The translations under genes and the position numbers were made by a program. The notes beneath the pieces were generated by a model. That model worked only from the letters and a program-made list of their open reading frames with translations, was not told where the DNA came from and made no database searches. 53,893 nt of DNA from positions 1 to 53,893 of IMG/VR virus record IMGVR_UViG_3300036760_000504, one strand, 5' to 3'. The DNA comes from a virus. Of this stretch, positions 22,826-29,409 are shown piece by piece; position 1 is the first letter of the stretch, and each line of letters begins with the position of its first letter.

Positions 22826-22980
22826 TGCTCTTCGGCCCGCCACCCAAGGACGGCTTCGTTACCTACGTGGATGCCAGGAAGGTGCGTTCTACAAACCCCG
22901 GTTACTGTTTCCTCAAATCCGGCTGGCGCCGGGTGGGGAAATCAAAGAGTGGGAAAATCCTGTTACAGGCAAACCAATGA
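22822..22980 (+). CDS. Small unknown protein before terminase nuclease
   Basis: A 52-residue ORF beginning MMLFGPPPKDGFVTYVDARK with a conserved-looking NPGYCFLKSGWRRVG segment. It overlaps both neighbours by 4 bp (ATGA at each end), so it is translated as part of a coupled chain. It is directly upstream of the terminase nuclease and could assist it, but I do not recognise the family. Confidence 0.6.
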   Translation: MMLFGPPPKDGFVTYVDARKVRSTNPGYCFLKSGWRRVGKSKSGKILLQANQ

Positions 22981-23489
22981 GCCGCAACCTTGCCGTTTTT
23001 GACTACCGCCCCGACTGGCCCCTCTTCCTGGCCCTTGATTTCGGCTGGTGGAACAACTTCACCGGCTGGGTGCAGCCGTCGGGAAACGGTGATCGGGTGA
23101 TCGTGCTCTACGGCCACTATCAGGAGATGCGAACCAATGAGGAAAACGCCAAGCTGGCCCTGGCCATTCACCAGGCCCGGGGTTACGGCCAACTCACCGG
23201 CGGCTGGGGCGACCCTTCCAAGCCGGAAGCGTTGCGTTCATATTCTCAGGTGTTCGGGGCCTTAATCCTGGGGGCCGGGGGCCGGGTAGAAGATGGCCAT
23301 GAACTAGTGCGCCGGTGGCTCAAGGCGGCGCAGATGACCCGGGGCGAGTCGGGACTGGTGTTCTCCCGGCATTGCCCGGCCCGGCTGTTCAAAGAGTGGC
23401 GAGACTACCGGGAGCATCGGCCGGGTATCGGGGCACATCATAGCTGTGACGCGGTGCGCTACTTTCTCAAGGGCTGGACGGGGCGATGA
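22977..23489 (+). CDS. terL: Large terminase, nuclease half (separate gene)
   Basis: A 170-residue protein with the RNase H-like nuclease of large terminases but no ATPase. It starts with DYRPDWPLFLALDFGWWNNF, the usual linker and first catalytic Asp, continues with GWGDPSKPEAL (second acid) and ends in HHSCDAVRYFLKGW (third acid). The matching ATPase half is at 27292-28248. The two lengths (170 plus 318) add up to about a normal TerL of 490 residues. The product should cut concatemeric DNA in a complex with the ATPase. Confidence 0.8.
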   Translation: MSRNLAVFDYRPDWPLFLALDFGWWNNFTGWVQPSGNGDRVIVLYGHYQEMRTNEENAKLALAIHQARGYGQLTGGWGDPSKPEALRSYSQVFGALILGAGGRVEDGHELVRRWLKAAQMTRGESGLVFSRHCPARLFKEWRDYREHRPGIGAHHSCDAVRYFLKGWTGR

Positions 23490-23610
23490 GAGCACGCTGA
23501 GCGATCCGCCCATGCAATGTGTAGGGTGTGGGGGAGTTCGGGGCAAGGCGGGGCACAAACTGATTTGAGACTTAATCTGTCCACAAGCGCCGGGAGGAGC
23601 GGCACGGCAT

Positions 23611-24093
23611 ATGGGTAAGCGGGAAGAAACCGATAATCTGGCGATGGAGGTCTATTCGCTAACTTTGCAAAACATGAGCAAGGTGCAGATCGCCAAATAT
23701 CTTGGTATCGACCGGAAGCAGGTTTACCGCCTGATTAAGCGCTACAAAGCCATCCTCCGGTGGCTCGCTGACCATATCGACGGCGCGCTGCACCTGGGGG
23801 AAACCCTTGTCGGCCTTAAACAGTTATACCGGGATGCCCTGGAAAACATTGGGAAGTCGGACCCCGGAAGCGCGGTTGCCGTGGGCTGGGCGAGGGTAGC
23901 CCTGGACGCCCTGAAGGAAATGAAGAAACTCCTGCAAGAGTGCGGGGCGGTGTTCAAAATGCCGGAGTCGGTAGAGGACGGGATACCGTTCGATGACCCG
24001 GAGATTCGGAGAGATTACATGGAACTTCAGGCGCGGGCTTGGGCCAAGGGCAAGGTACTGGCCGGGGGGAAGGAGGGGAGCGGGGATGAGTAA
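23611..24093 (+). CDS. terS: Probable small terminase subunit
   Basis: A 160-residue protein with an N-terminal helix-turn-helix (MSKVQIAKYLGIDRKQVYRL, about residues 27-46), a helical oligomerisation-like centre and an acidic C-terminus (GKEGSGDE). This is the domain order of many small terminases, and it follows the terminase nuclease gene. A plain DNA-binding regulator cannot be excluded. It overlaps the ParB-methylase gene by 8 bp. The 120 bp upstream hold only a possible 18-codon ORF. Confidence 0.6.
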   Translation: MGKREETDNLAMEVYSLTLQNMSKVQIAKYLGIDRKQVYRLIKRYKAILRWLADHIDGALHLGETLVGLKQLYRDALENIGKSDPGSAVAVGWARVALDALKEMKKLLQECGAVFKMPESVEDGIPFDDPEIRRDYMELQARAWAKGKVLAGGKEGSGDE

Positions 24094-25285
24094 GAAGCCG
24101 GTGGGATTGAAGGATTTCAAAACTGAAATGGTGGCGGTGGCGGACTTGATCCCCTATGTCAACAATCCAAAGGCGCACCCGGCCGGCCAGGTGGACAAGA
24201 TCGCCTCGTCAATCAAAAATTTCGGCTTCCTGGTACCCCTGGTAGTGGACGGGGGAAATGAAATCGTGGCGGGCCATGGGCGCTATGAAGCAGCGCAGAA
24301 GCTCGGCCTGGGGGTGGTGCCATGCGTCCGGGCGGATAATCTCACGCCTGGTGAGGTCAGACTTTTCAGGATTGCTGACAACCGCACCGCCGAAAGCGCC
24401 TGGTTCCCCGAATCGCTGGCACTCGAACTCAAGGCCCTGGAGGAAATGGACTTTGATTTGGGGTTGACCGGGTTTGACCTTGATGAGCTTGAGGAAATGG
24501 GAATCGGCGCGGGCAACGACCCTTCCCCGGAAGACCCCGGCCCACAGATTGACCGGGCCGCGGAGTTGCAGGAGAAGTGGGGGACGAAGCGGGGCCAGAT
24601 ATGGCAGGTCGGGAGACATAGGGTTACGTGCGGAGATAGTAATAAGCAATCCGATGTTAATTTATTATTAGGAAATAATAAACCAGATACGTTAATTTTT
24701 GATCCTGAATGGGATCAGATGAATGGAATTATAAAATATAACTGCGAATATTATAAGTCAGTATTGGCTTTTACCGATGCAAGAAGAATCGGGGAATCTA
24801 TAAAAATATTCGGAATACCTACTTGGTTATTTGTTTGGGATGCTCAAGCATGTTGGTACACCCCAAATAGACCATTACAGAGGGCTAAATATTGTTTGTG
24901 GTATGGAGATATTACTAAATATAACTTCGATGGGGCACATTATGGGGAGCCATTAGAATCGAAAACAGTGAGCAATACCCGCGGCACATATAATTATAAA
25001 TCAGACCCAAGAGGCAAACACTTAGCTGACATTTACTGTGAACAACTTACGAAAGTTCACAAAGAAAGCGGCCACAGCCATAGTAAACCTTTAGATTGGA
25101 TGCGGTGTTTAATCGGTTGCTGTGGAATTGGTGATGTTTTTGATCCTTTCCTTGGAAGTGGTGCAAGCCTTGCAGCTTGCGAGAAATTAGATAGGATTTG
25201 TTATGGAATAGAAATTAATCCGGCATTTATAGCCGTAGCCTTGGATTTGGCCGAACAAATGGGCTTGCAACCGGAGTTATTATGA
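24086..25285 (+). CDS. ParB-like domain fused to a DNA methyltransferase
   Basis: A 399-residue protein. Residues 1-110 are a ParB/Srx-type nuclease or CTPase domain (GFLVPLVVDGGNEIVAGHGR and PGEVRLFRIADNRTAES). Residues about 180-399 are an AdoMet methyltransferase with VFDPFLGSGASLAACE near residue 350. The catalytic motif IV reads FDPEWDQ in place of DPPW/Y, so the usual Pro is a Glu. From about 24640 the DNA becomes strongly AT-rich, coinciding with the methylase domain, which suggests domain replacement. The 3' end overlaps the leftward radical SAM gene by 85 bp. ATG 24086 is chosen; the frame opens earlier inside the upstream gene. Confidence 0.85.
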   Translation: MSKKPVGLKDFKTEMVAVADLIPYVNNPKAHPAGQVDKIASSIKNFGFLVPLVVDGGNEIVAGHGRYEAAQKLGLGVVPCVRADNLTPGEVRLFRIADNRTAESAWFPESLALELKALEEMDFDLGLTGFDLDELEEMGIGAGNDPSPEDPGPQIDRAAELQEKWGTKRGQIWQVGRHRVTCGDSNKQSDVNLLLGNNKPDTLIFDPEWDQMNGIIKYNCEYYKSVLAFTDARRIGESIKIFGIPTWLFVWDAQACWYTPNRPLQRAKYCLWYGDITKYNFDGAHYGEPLESKTVSNTRGTYNYKSDPRGKHLADIYCEQLTKVHKESGHSHSKPLDWMRCLIGCCGIGDVFDPFLGSGASLAACEKLDRICYGIEINPAFIAVALDLAEQMGLQPELL

Positions 25286-26013
25286 GCCGCCCGCAAATCC
25301 TTTTTGATCAGATAGGGCTTCCCGAGTCTTTCCAATTGGGCAATGGCCCTCTCCCGGAATCCAGGCCAGTCAATTTCTTTGGCCAGGGGATGATAGTTCA
25401 GTTTTCCCACTTTGAAGAAATCCACAAGGGGGGCCGTGGCATCCAGGAGTCGGTACACCGCTTCCGGGTCAATGACGGGCTCAAAGGAAACCCACGTTTT
25501 GATACCAGCATCATGGGCGATCCTGAGAGATTCAATCCGGTCTGCCGGGAGAGCGGCGCCGGGTTCCCACTCCACGCTGACAACCGGGTCGTCATGGGTC
25601 AAGGTTACGCTCCAGGCGTTGAGGGGGTTCATCTTGAGCAGGTCCATATCTCGGATGATTCCCCAGGAGCCGCCTTTGGTAAGAATGGTAGCCGTGAGTT
25701 TGTTTTCCATGAGGGTTTTCAGGGCCATGCGGGTGATCTTTTTGGTTTTCTCACAAGGCTGGTAGGGGTCACTGGTGAAGCTCAAAAGGATTTCCCGAAG
25801 GTCACCGGCCATCTTTGGGGCTTCGTTAAACAGTGCGGTCAGGATGCCGGGCCGGGCTTGAATGTAATCCGGAGAAGAGAATTTCTTCCGGTCGGTAAAT
25901 GTGGCAGATGGTGCAAAACAGTAAACACAGGCATGGGAACAGCCTTTGTAGAGATTCAGGGCCAGGGGAGAATATTCTTTAGCCTTGCCACGGGGTTCAT
26001 AGATTGCTGGCAT
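25201..26013 (-). CDS. Radical SAM protein, SplB/photolyase-like family
   Basis: A 270-residue leftward gene. LNLYKGCSHACVYCFAPS holds the CxxxCxxC 4Fe-4S motif that binds AdoMet, followed by LSFTSDPYQPCEKT and LTATILTKGG, typical of the Rv2578c/SplB-like group often called DNA-repair photolyase. Length fits. The enzyme may repair or modify nucleic acid by radical chemistry. It is the last gene of the leftward cassette and overlaps the XRE gene by 17 bp at its start. The last 28 residues are encoded antisense to the methylase gene end. Confidence 0.88.
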   Translation of the reverse strand: MPAIYEPRGKAKEYSPLALNLYKGCSHACVYCFAPSATFTDRKKFSSPDYIQARPGILTALFNEAPKMAGDLREILLSFTSDPYQPCEKTKKITRMALKTLMENKLTATILTKGGSWGIIRDMDLLKMNPLNAWSVTLTHDDPVVSVEWEPGAALPADRIESLRIAHDAGIKTWVSFEPVIDPEAVYRLLDATAPLVDFFKVGKLNYHPLAKEIDWPGFRERAIAQLERLGKPYLIKKDLRAAHNNSGCKPICSAKSKATAINAGLISIP

Positions 26014-26182
26014 TAGATTTTTCCTCCAGACAGGTAAGAAATTTAGAAACCCAATCAGGGATATTGCGATATCCCTGTTCCCAGTCCTCCACCCGGCGCA
26101 CCGTGACCCCCAGGGCGGCGGCTAAATCCTGTTGCCGCCAGCCCTTAGAGTTTCGTAAATCTTTGAGGTCAGCCGGAGACAT
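25997..26182 (-). CDS. Small XRE-family regulator
   Basis: A 61-residue leftward protein that is almost only a helix-turn-helix domain: GWRQQDLAAALGVTVRRVED (about residues 15-34). GGAGG lies about 12 nt upstream of the ATG. It sits between the acidic protein and the radical SAM genes. The promoter of this cassette carries a perfect palindrome TCCCG-N5-CGGGA between -35 and -10, the likely autoregulatory operator of this protein. Confidence 0.85.
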   Translation of the reverse strand: MSPADLKDLRNSKGWRQQDLAAALGVTVRRVEDWEQGYRNIPDWVSKFLTCLEEKSNASNL

Positions 26183-26183
26183 A

Positions 26184-26858
26184 TTAATCTTCAGCCTCCA
26201 TTGCGGCCAGGATTTGTTTCACCTGTTCCAAATCAGATTTTTTGCAGAACAGGGCCACCGTCTCACTCTGCTCATCCGTAAATTTTTCAATCAATTTATC
26301 AAACGGGTCGGGGTTTTCCTGGATTTGCTCAAACTGCTCTCTGGAGAGTACCCCGTCATTATAGCCGCCATTATCATTCCAGGCCAACATGACCCAATCG
26401 GGATTCACGGTATCGGAGTCGATCATCCGCCATTCGTCCACAACCCTATAGGTGATGGTGCCCCAGGGATAGGTTTTAATGTCCGGCTCAGAGCAATAAT
26501 GCTCGCTCCGCAGGGGGATAAAAAACTGATGATTGTTGCCGTTCCAAACGTTACCAGTGATTTCCGAGAGTTGCGCTCGGTGCAAACTGCCCTCATTGGA
26601 GATCATGTCGTAAATTTCGTTTTCATTGTCCTCAGTAATCTCGATTTTGGTTCCATCATCGGTAATGAGGGTGATGATGGTTTCGCCCCGACCGATGTTA
26701 CCAAAACAGCCCCGAGTGTCGATGCGCCGATATTCCGCCCAATCCAGCATGTAGGCCAGATTTGCCCTGGTGGCATCCATTTCCTCTGGGACCGCCCACG
26801 CGTCCCGATCACTGCGGTAAATGCCCTCGGCCAATTCGGTGATCATTTGAATTTTCAT
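26184..26858 (-). CDS. Acidic protein of unknown family
   Basis: A 224-residue leftward protein. The ATG at 26858 lies 7 nt after AGGAGG and is chosen over that at 26864. It is rich in Asp and Glu (EITEDNENEIYDM, QEQ-type tail with AAMEAED) and in Trp, with no membrane segment or known catalytic motif that I can see. The high negative charge invites a DNA-mimic or anti-restriction idea (ArdA-like size), but this is an inference. It is first in the leftward cassette, translated with the XRE and radical SAM genes. Confidence 0.7.
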   Translation of the reverse strand: MKIQMITELAEGIYRSDRDAWAVPEEMDATRANLAYMLDWAEYRRIDTRGCFGNIGRGETIITLITDDGTKIEITEDNENEIYDMISNEGSLHRAQLSEITGNVWNGNNHQFFIPLRSEHYCSEPDIKTYPWGTITYRVVDEWRMIDSDTVNPDWVMLAWNDNGGYNDGVLSREQFEQIQENPDPFDKLIEKFTDEQSETVALFCKKSDLEQVKQILAAMEAED

Positions 26859-26888
26859 TGTCATGCCTCCTGTAGATTTGTTAAATAT

Positions 26889-26917
26889 AGATTAATCCCG
26901 GTTTGCGGGAATGTCAA
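26889..26917 (-). promoter_or_regulatory. Leftward cassette promoter with operator
   Basis: Read leftward: TTGACA (26917-26912), 17-bp spacer, TAATCT (26894-26889). The spacer contains the perfect palindrome TCCCG-N5-CGGGA (26910-26896). AGGAGG and the start of the acidic protein follow. The palindrome differs from the main repressor operator, so the cassette has its own control. Confidence 0.82.
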
Positions 26918-26961
26918 GAAAAAAAGAGAAGGTAAGTGAAAAATAATTTCGAGGCCCCCCC

Positions 26962-27288
26962 ATGCGCAAAATAGCCCTCATCCGCTCATCCCCCACGCTC
27001 TACCGGTTGGCGCTCGCCTGGCCCGCGGTGGATAGGGAGGATGTCACCCCGGCCCTGGATGCCCCGGCGGACCCCTGGGCCTGCATCCGGTTCGACTTCA
27101 CCCGCCTGGCATATCTGGCCGATGTGTCCGCCGGAGTTGCCCTCGCTGGGTTTGACCGGCTCAAGGCCCATGGGATCATCACCCCTGATGGCGGCCTGGC
27201 CCCTACGGTAGAGAAGTATTTCCGGGCTGAGGGGCTGGCCGGGTTCGGGGTGAAGGTGAAGCCGCCAAAAGCCCCGGCAGCCGAGTAA
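26962..27288 (+). CDS. Winged-helix-like protein before terminase ATPase
   Basis: A 108-residue protein. FTRLAYLADVSAGVALAGFD followed by RLKAHGIITPDGG resembles a helix-turn-helix plus wing, and the C-terminus is a short basic tail (VKVKPPKAPAAE). It ends 3 bp before the terminase ATPase gene. It may be a second DNA-recognition subunit for packaging, or an unrelated regulator. Confidence 0.6.
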   Translation: MRKIALIRSSPTLYRLALAWPAVDREDVTPALDAPADPWACIRFDFTRLAYLADVSAGVALAGFDRLKAHGIITPDGGLAPTVEKYFRAEGLAGFGVKVKPPKAPAAE

Positions 27289-27291
27289 CCC

Positions 27292-28248
27292 ATGTTCACC
27301 GCCGACAACCGCCGCCTGATTGAGCACTATCGCCAGCACCCATTTTCCAATGACGCTGAGCTCCTACTGTTCGTCAAGGCCCTGTTTAAGGGGAAGGCCA
27401 GCGAACCCCTCAGCATCCCCCAGGCCCAGGTATGCCCCGAACATGATTCCCCCGCCCAATATTTCTGCGACGCCGTCTTTGAACGCACCCTGAACGCTAT
27501 CTGCTGGGCGAACCGGGGCGGCGGCAAGACCCTCCTGGGGGCGCTGGTGACTTGGCTGGATACGGTATTCAAGGCGGGCTGCTCCACCCAAGTCCTGGCC
27601 GGGTCCCTTGAGCAGAGCAACCGCATGTACGAACACATGACCGGCGGGGGGGATGGCTGGGGCCTGGTGAACGAAAACTTCTATCACCTGCTCGCCTCAG
27701 CCAAACAAATGCGCCGGGGGAAAACTGACAAAGACGGCGAAATGCTCACCCGGTCGATGGTGCTGAAGAACTTCTCAAGCATCAACCTGCTTACCGCCTC
27801 CCCCAAGAGCGTCCGGGGCGCACATCCCCAGAAAGTCAAGCTCGATGAGATTGACGAAATGGACCCCCGGATTTATGAGGCGGCGCTGTCAACCCCGATG
27901 ACTAAGGGCGGGCACCAGGCCAGTACCCACATTTACAGCACCATGCACAAGACTTACGGCCTTATGCAGCGGGTCGTAGAAGAGGCCCCGGCACGGGGCT
28001 ATCGGCTTTACAAGTGGTGTGTTCTGGACGTCTTGGAGCGGTGCAAGGGTCGGGAATGCACCGGGTGCGATCTGTACCCCGAATGCCAGGGCCGGGCCCG
28101 GGAAGCAGACGGCTACTATTCGATTGAAAACGCTATCACCAAAAAGCGCCAGGTGTCTGAACAGACGTGGCTTTCGGAGTACCTGTGCCAGATTCCTAGC
28201 AGTGAAGGGTTGATTTACCCTGAGTTCGATATGTGTCTTGTGGTCTGA
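27292..28248 (+). CDS. terL: Large terminase, ATPase half (separate gene)
   Basis: A 318-residue protein with the packaging motor only. Walker A is CWANRGGGKTLLGAL (near residues 72-85), Walker B is VKLDEIDEMD (near 182-191), and STHIYSTMHKTYGLM is like the coupling motif. A cysteine cluster (CKGRECTGCDLYPEC) may bind zinc. It ends SEYLCQIPSSEGLIYPEFD plus five residues, exactly where other TerL proteins continue into the nuclease. That nuclease is encoded 4 kb upstream (22977). No nuclease remnant follows the stop codon. Confidence 0.88.
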   Translation: MFTADNRRLIEHYRQHPFSNDAELLLFVKALFKGKASEPLSIPQAQVCPEHDSPAQYFCDAVFERTLNAICWANRGGGKTLLGALVTWLDTVFKAGCSTQVLAGSLEQSNRMYEHMTGGGDGWGLVNENFYHLLASAKQMRRGKTDKDGEMLTRSMVLKNFSSINLLTASPKSVRGAHPQKVKLDEIDEMDPRIYEAALSTPMTKGGHQASTHIYSTMHKTYGLMQRVVEEAPARGYRLYKWCVLDVLERCKGRECTGCDLYPECQGRAREADGYYSIENAITKKRQVSEQTWLSEYLCQIPSSEGLIYPEFDMCLVV

Positions 28249-28316
28249 GGTACACCCCCCTCGCTAACCACCCCCGTTATTCGCTCCGATTAACCCCCCC
28301 TGAGAATTAAAAAAAA

Positions 28317-28372
28317 ATTAGCGGACGCAAAATAAAACTTGACATAACCATTAGCGTGTGCTAACCTATAAT
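28317..28372 (+). promoter_or_regulatory. Rightward promoter P2 with tandem repressor operators
   Basis: -35 TTGACA (28339-28344), 17-bp spacer, -10 TAACCT (28362-28367), with a TATAAT at 28367-28372 overlapping. Operator ATTAGC-N4-GCTAAC (28350-28365) overlaps the -10; a second site ATTAGC-N4-GCAAAA (28317-28332) lies 33 bp upstream. This matches the promoter of the Cro-like gene. Transcription would begin near 28374 and enter the non-coding RNA region. A (CAAT)-type run follows at 28375-28390. Confidence 0.85.
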
Positions 28373-28960
28373 CAACCAATCAATCAATCATAATCAAACC
28401 AGGAGGTTAGCGCCAACCGACAAAAAACCAAAAAAATCAGGGCGGGGGTGGCCAGGCTCACGGCGGCCAGTAAAAAAAAGCAGAAACCGGACCCCAGCCA
28501 ATCAGAGACGGGATAACAACCGTAGAGGGTAGCGCCTCATAAAAATTGCAAATAGAGCGCAGGAGGCCCCAGCGGCCCCGAGGCTCCCCCCGGAAACCAG
28601 ATCGAATCTGGCAGTTGCGGGTAGGCGGCACGACCGAAAGTGACCTGGCGGCAAGCGCCAAGGTGATGAGCCTGAATCTTGAGACAATTTAGGGGAGCAC
28701 GGCCCCGGCAACCGTGGCGAAGCTAAAAACCGGAAACGAGGCGAACCAGAGGCGGCGCGACGTAGGGAAACCCCAGGTAAGGCCGGCAGAGTAGCCCAGG
28801 CGGTGAAGTGTAGGCCGGGGAGTATCCGAAAGCGCCAAGCATGGAGAGCAGCCGGGAAGGGCGACGGTGGTGATGACCTTTAACTGAAGCAAGGCTCTGA
28901 ACGGGGTTCGGGAGTTCTGGCGGATTCCTGGACCTTCTTGAGCGCACTTGCTCAAATCTA
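28372..28960 (+). ncRNA. Candidate large structured non-coding RNA (about 590 nt)
   Basis: This stretch between promoter P2 and the next gene has no plus-strand ORF with a start codon and ribosome site, and the minus-strand ORFs lack ribosome sites. It is full of clean hairpins: GGA-GCC/GGC-TCC (28562-28587), CCAGAT-CGA-ATCTGG (28597-28611) enclosed by CCCG/CGGG (28589-28592 with 28618-28621), ACCTGGCG/CGCC-AGGT (28643-28664), CCTGAA/TTTAGG (28671-28693), CACGG/CCGTG (28698-28716) and TTGAGC/GCTCAA (28938-28955). The linkers are A-rich, with GGAAAC, CGAAAG and GGGAAACCC, as in ornate RNAs. Length and phage context recall the ROOL and GOLLD classes, but I cannot tell if it belongs to either. 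Confidence 0.6.
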
Positions 28961-28979
28961 AAAACTTGGAGTCAAGATC

Positions 28980-29114
28980 ATGCAAAGCACAGTTCAGCGA
29001 ATCCACCCAGAAGCGAACCAGAAACCCGAACTCAACCCCTTACCTGGGAAGCACTCATGTTACGTCTGCGCCGATAATCAGGGTTGCAAACCAGGCCCCA
29101 AAAGGAGGTCGTGA
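28980..29114 (+). CDS. Small cysteine-containing protein
   Basis: A 44-residue ORF with GGAG 8 nt before its ATG. The product has a polar first half and then HSCYVCADNQGCKPGP, three cysteines that could bind metal. Its TGA overlaps the ATG of the zinc-ribbon gene (TGATG), so the two are coupled. It is the first coding sequence after the candidate RNA. Confidence 0.6.
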   Translation: MQSTVQRIHPEANQKPELNPLPGKHSCYVCADNQGCKPGPKRRS

Positions 29115-29296
29115 TGCCCTTATACAAATATCTCTGCGTGGATTGTGGAGAGGAGGACTCCCGAATTGCCGGGGTTGACGACTACACGGCCCTGTGCATT
29201 GAGTGCGGCGGTCCCATGCTGAGGCTGGACGAGGATATTTGGGCGCCGTTGTGGTCGGAGCAAGAGGCCGAGGCGGTGCAGGAGGTGGAACCGTGA
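29114..29296 (+). CDS. FmdB-like zinc-ribbon protein
   Basis: A 60-residue protein starting MPLYKYLCVDCGEEDSRIAG with a second pair CIECGG, the two CxxC knuckles of FmdB-type zinc ribbons. The C-terminus is acidic. AAAGGAGG lies just upstream of ATG 29114. Probably a small DNA- or protein-binding regulator of the early operon. Its stop overlaps the next GTG start. Confidence 0.8.
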   Translation: MPLYKYLCVDCGEEDSRIAGVDDYTALCIECGGPMLRLDEDIWAPLWSEQEAEAVQEVEP

Positions 29297-29391
29297 ACGA
29301 TTTAATCAAGGAAATCGGGCGATTCATTTTTTTTCTGCTCCTGGTGAGCGGGTGGACGTATTTTCTGCTTTTACTGGCGGCGAGCCGGTAA
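29293..29391 (+). CDS. Tiny membrane protein
   Basis: A 32-residue ORF starting at GTG (overlap GTGA with the upstream stop), with AGGAGGTGG upstream. After a short polar start (NDLIKEIGR) almost all residues are hydrophobic (FIFFLLLVSGWTYFLLLLAA). It should insert in the inner membrane. Unknown role. Confidence 0.6.
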   Translation: MNDLIKEIGRFIFFLLLVSGWTYFLLLLAASR

Positions 29392-29409
29392 GGGTAAGGA
29401 GGGTTTTTT

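Noticed and set aside
23514-23570. 18-codon ORF with a CxxC motif before the small terminase gene
   Set aside because: Too short and without a ribosome site.
25282-26016. Plus-strand ORF of 244 codons opposite the radical SAM gene
   Set aside because: The minus-strand product holds the CxxxCxxC motif and conserved segments; the plus ORF is a shadow.
26004-26939. Plus-strand ORF of 311 codons opposite the acidic protein and XRE genes
   Set aside because: The minus strand has a promoter, ribosome sites and recognisable domains; the plus ORF has none of these.
28372-28960. Group II intron or ribosomal RNA fragment
   Set aside because: No reverse transcriptase, no recognisable domain V hairpin, and no interrupted gene around it; the exact RNA class stays open.
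28458-29006. Three overlapping minus-strand ORFs in the candidate RNA region
   Set aside because: No ribosome sites, biased S/P/R/L composition, and hairpins on the plus strand explain the open frames better.
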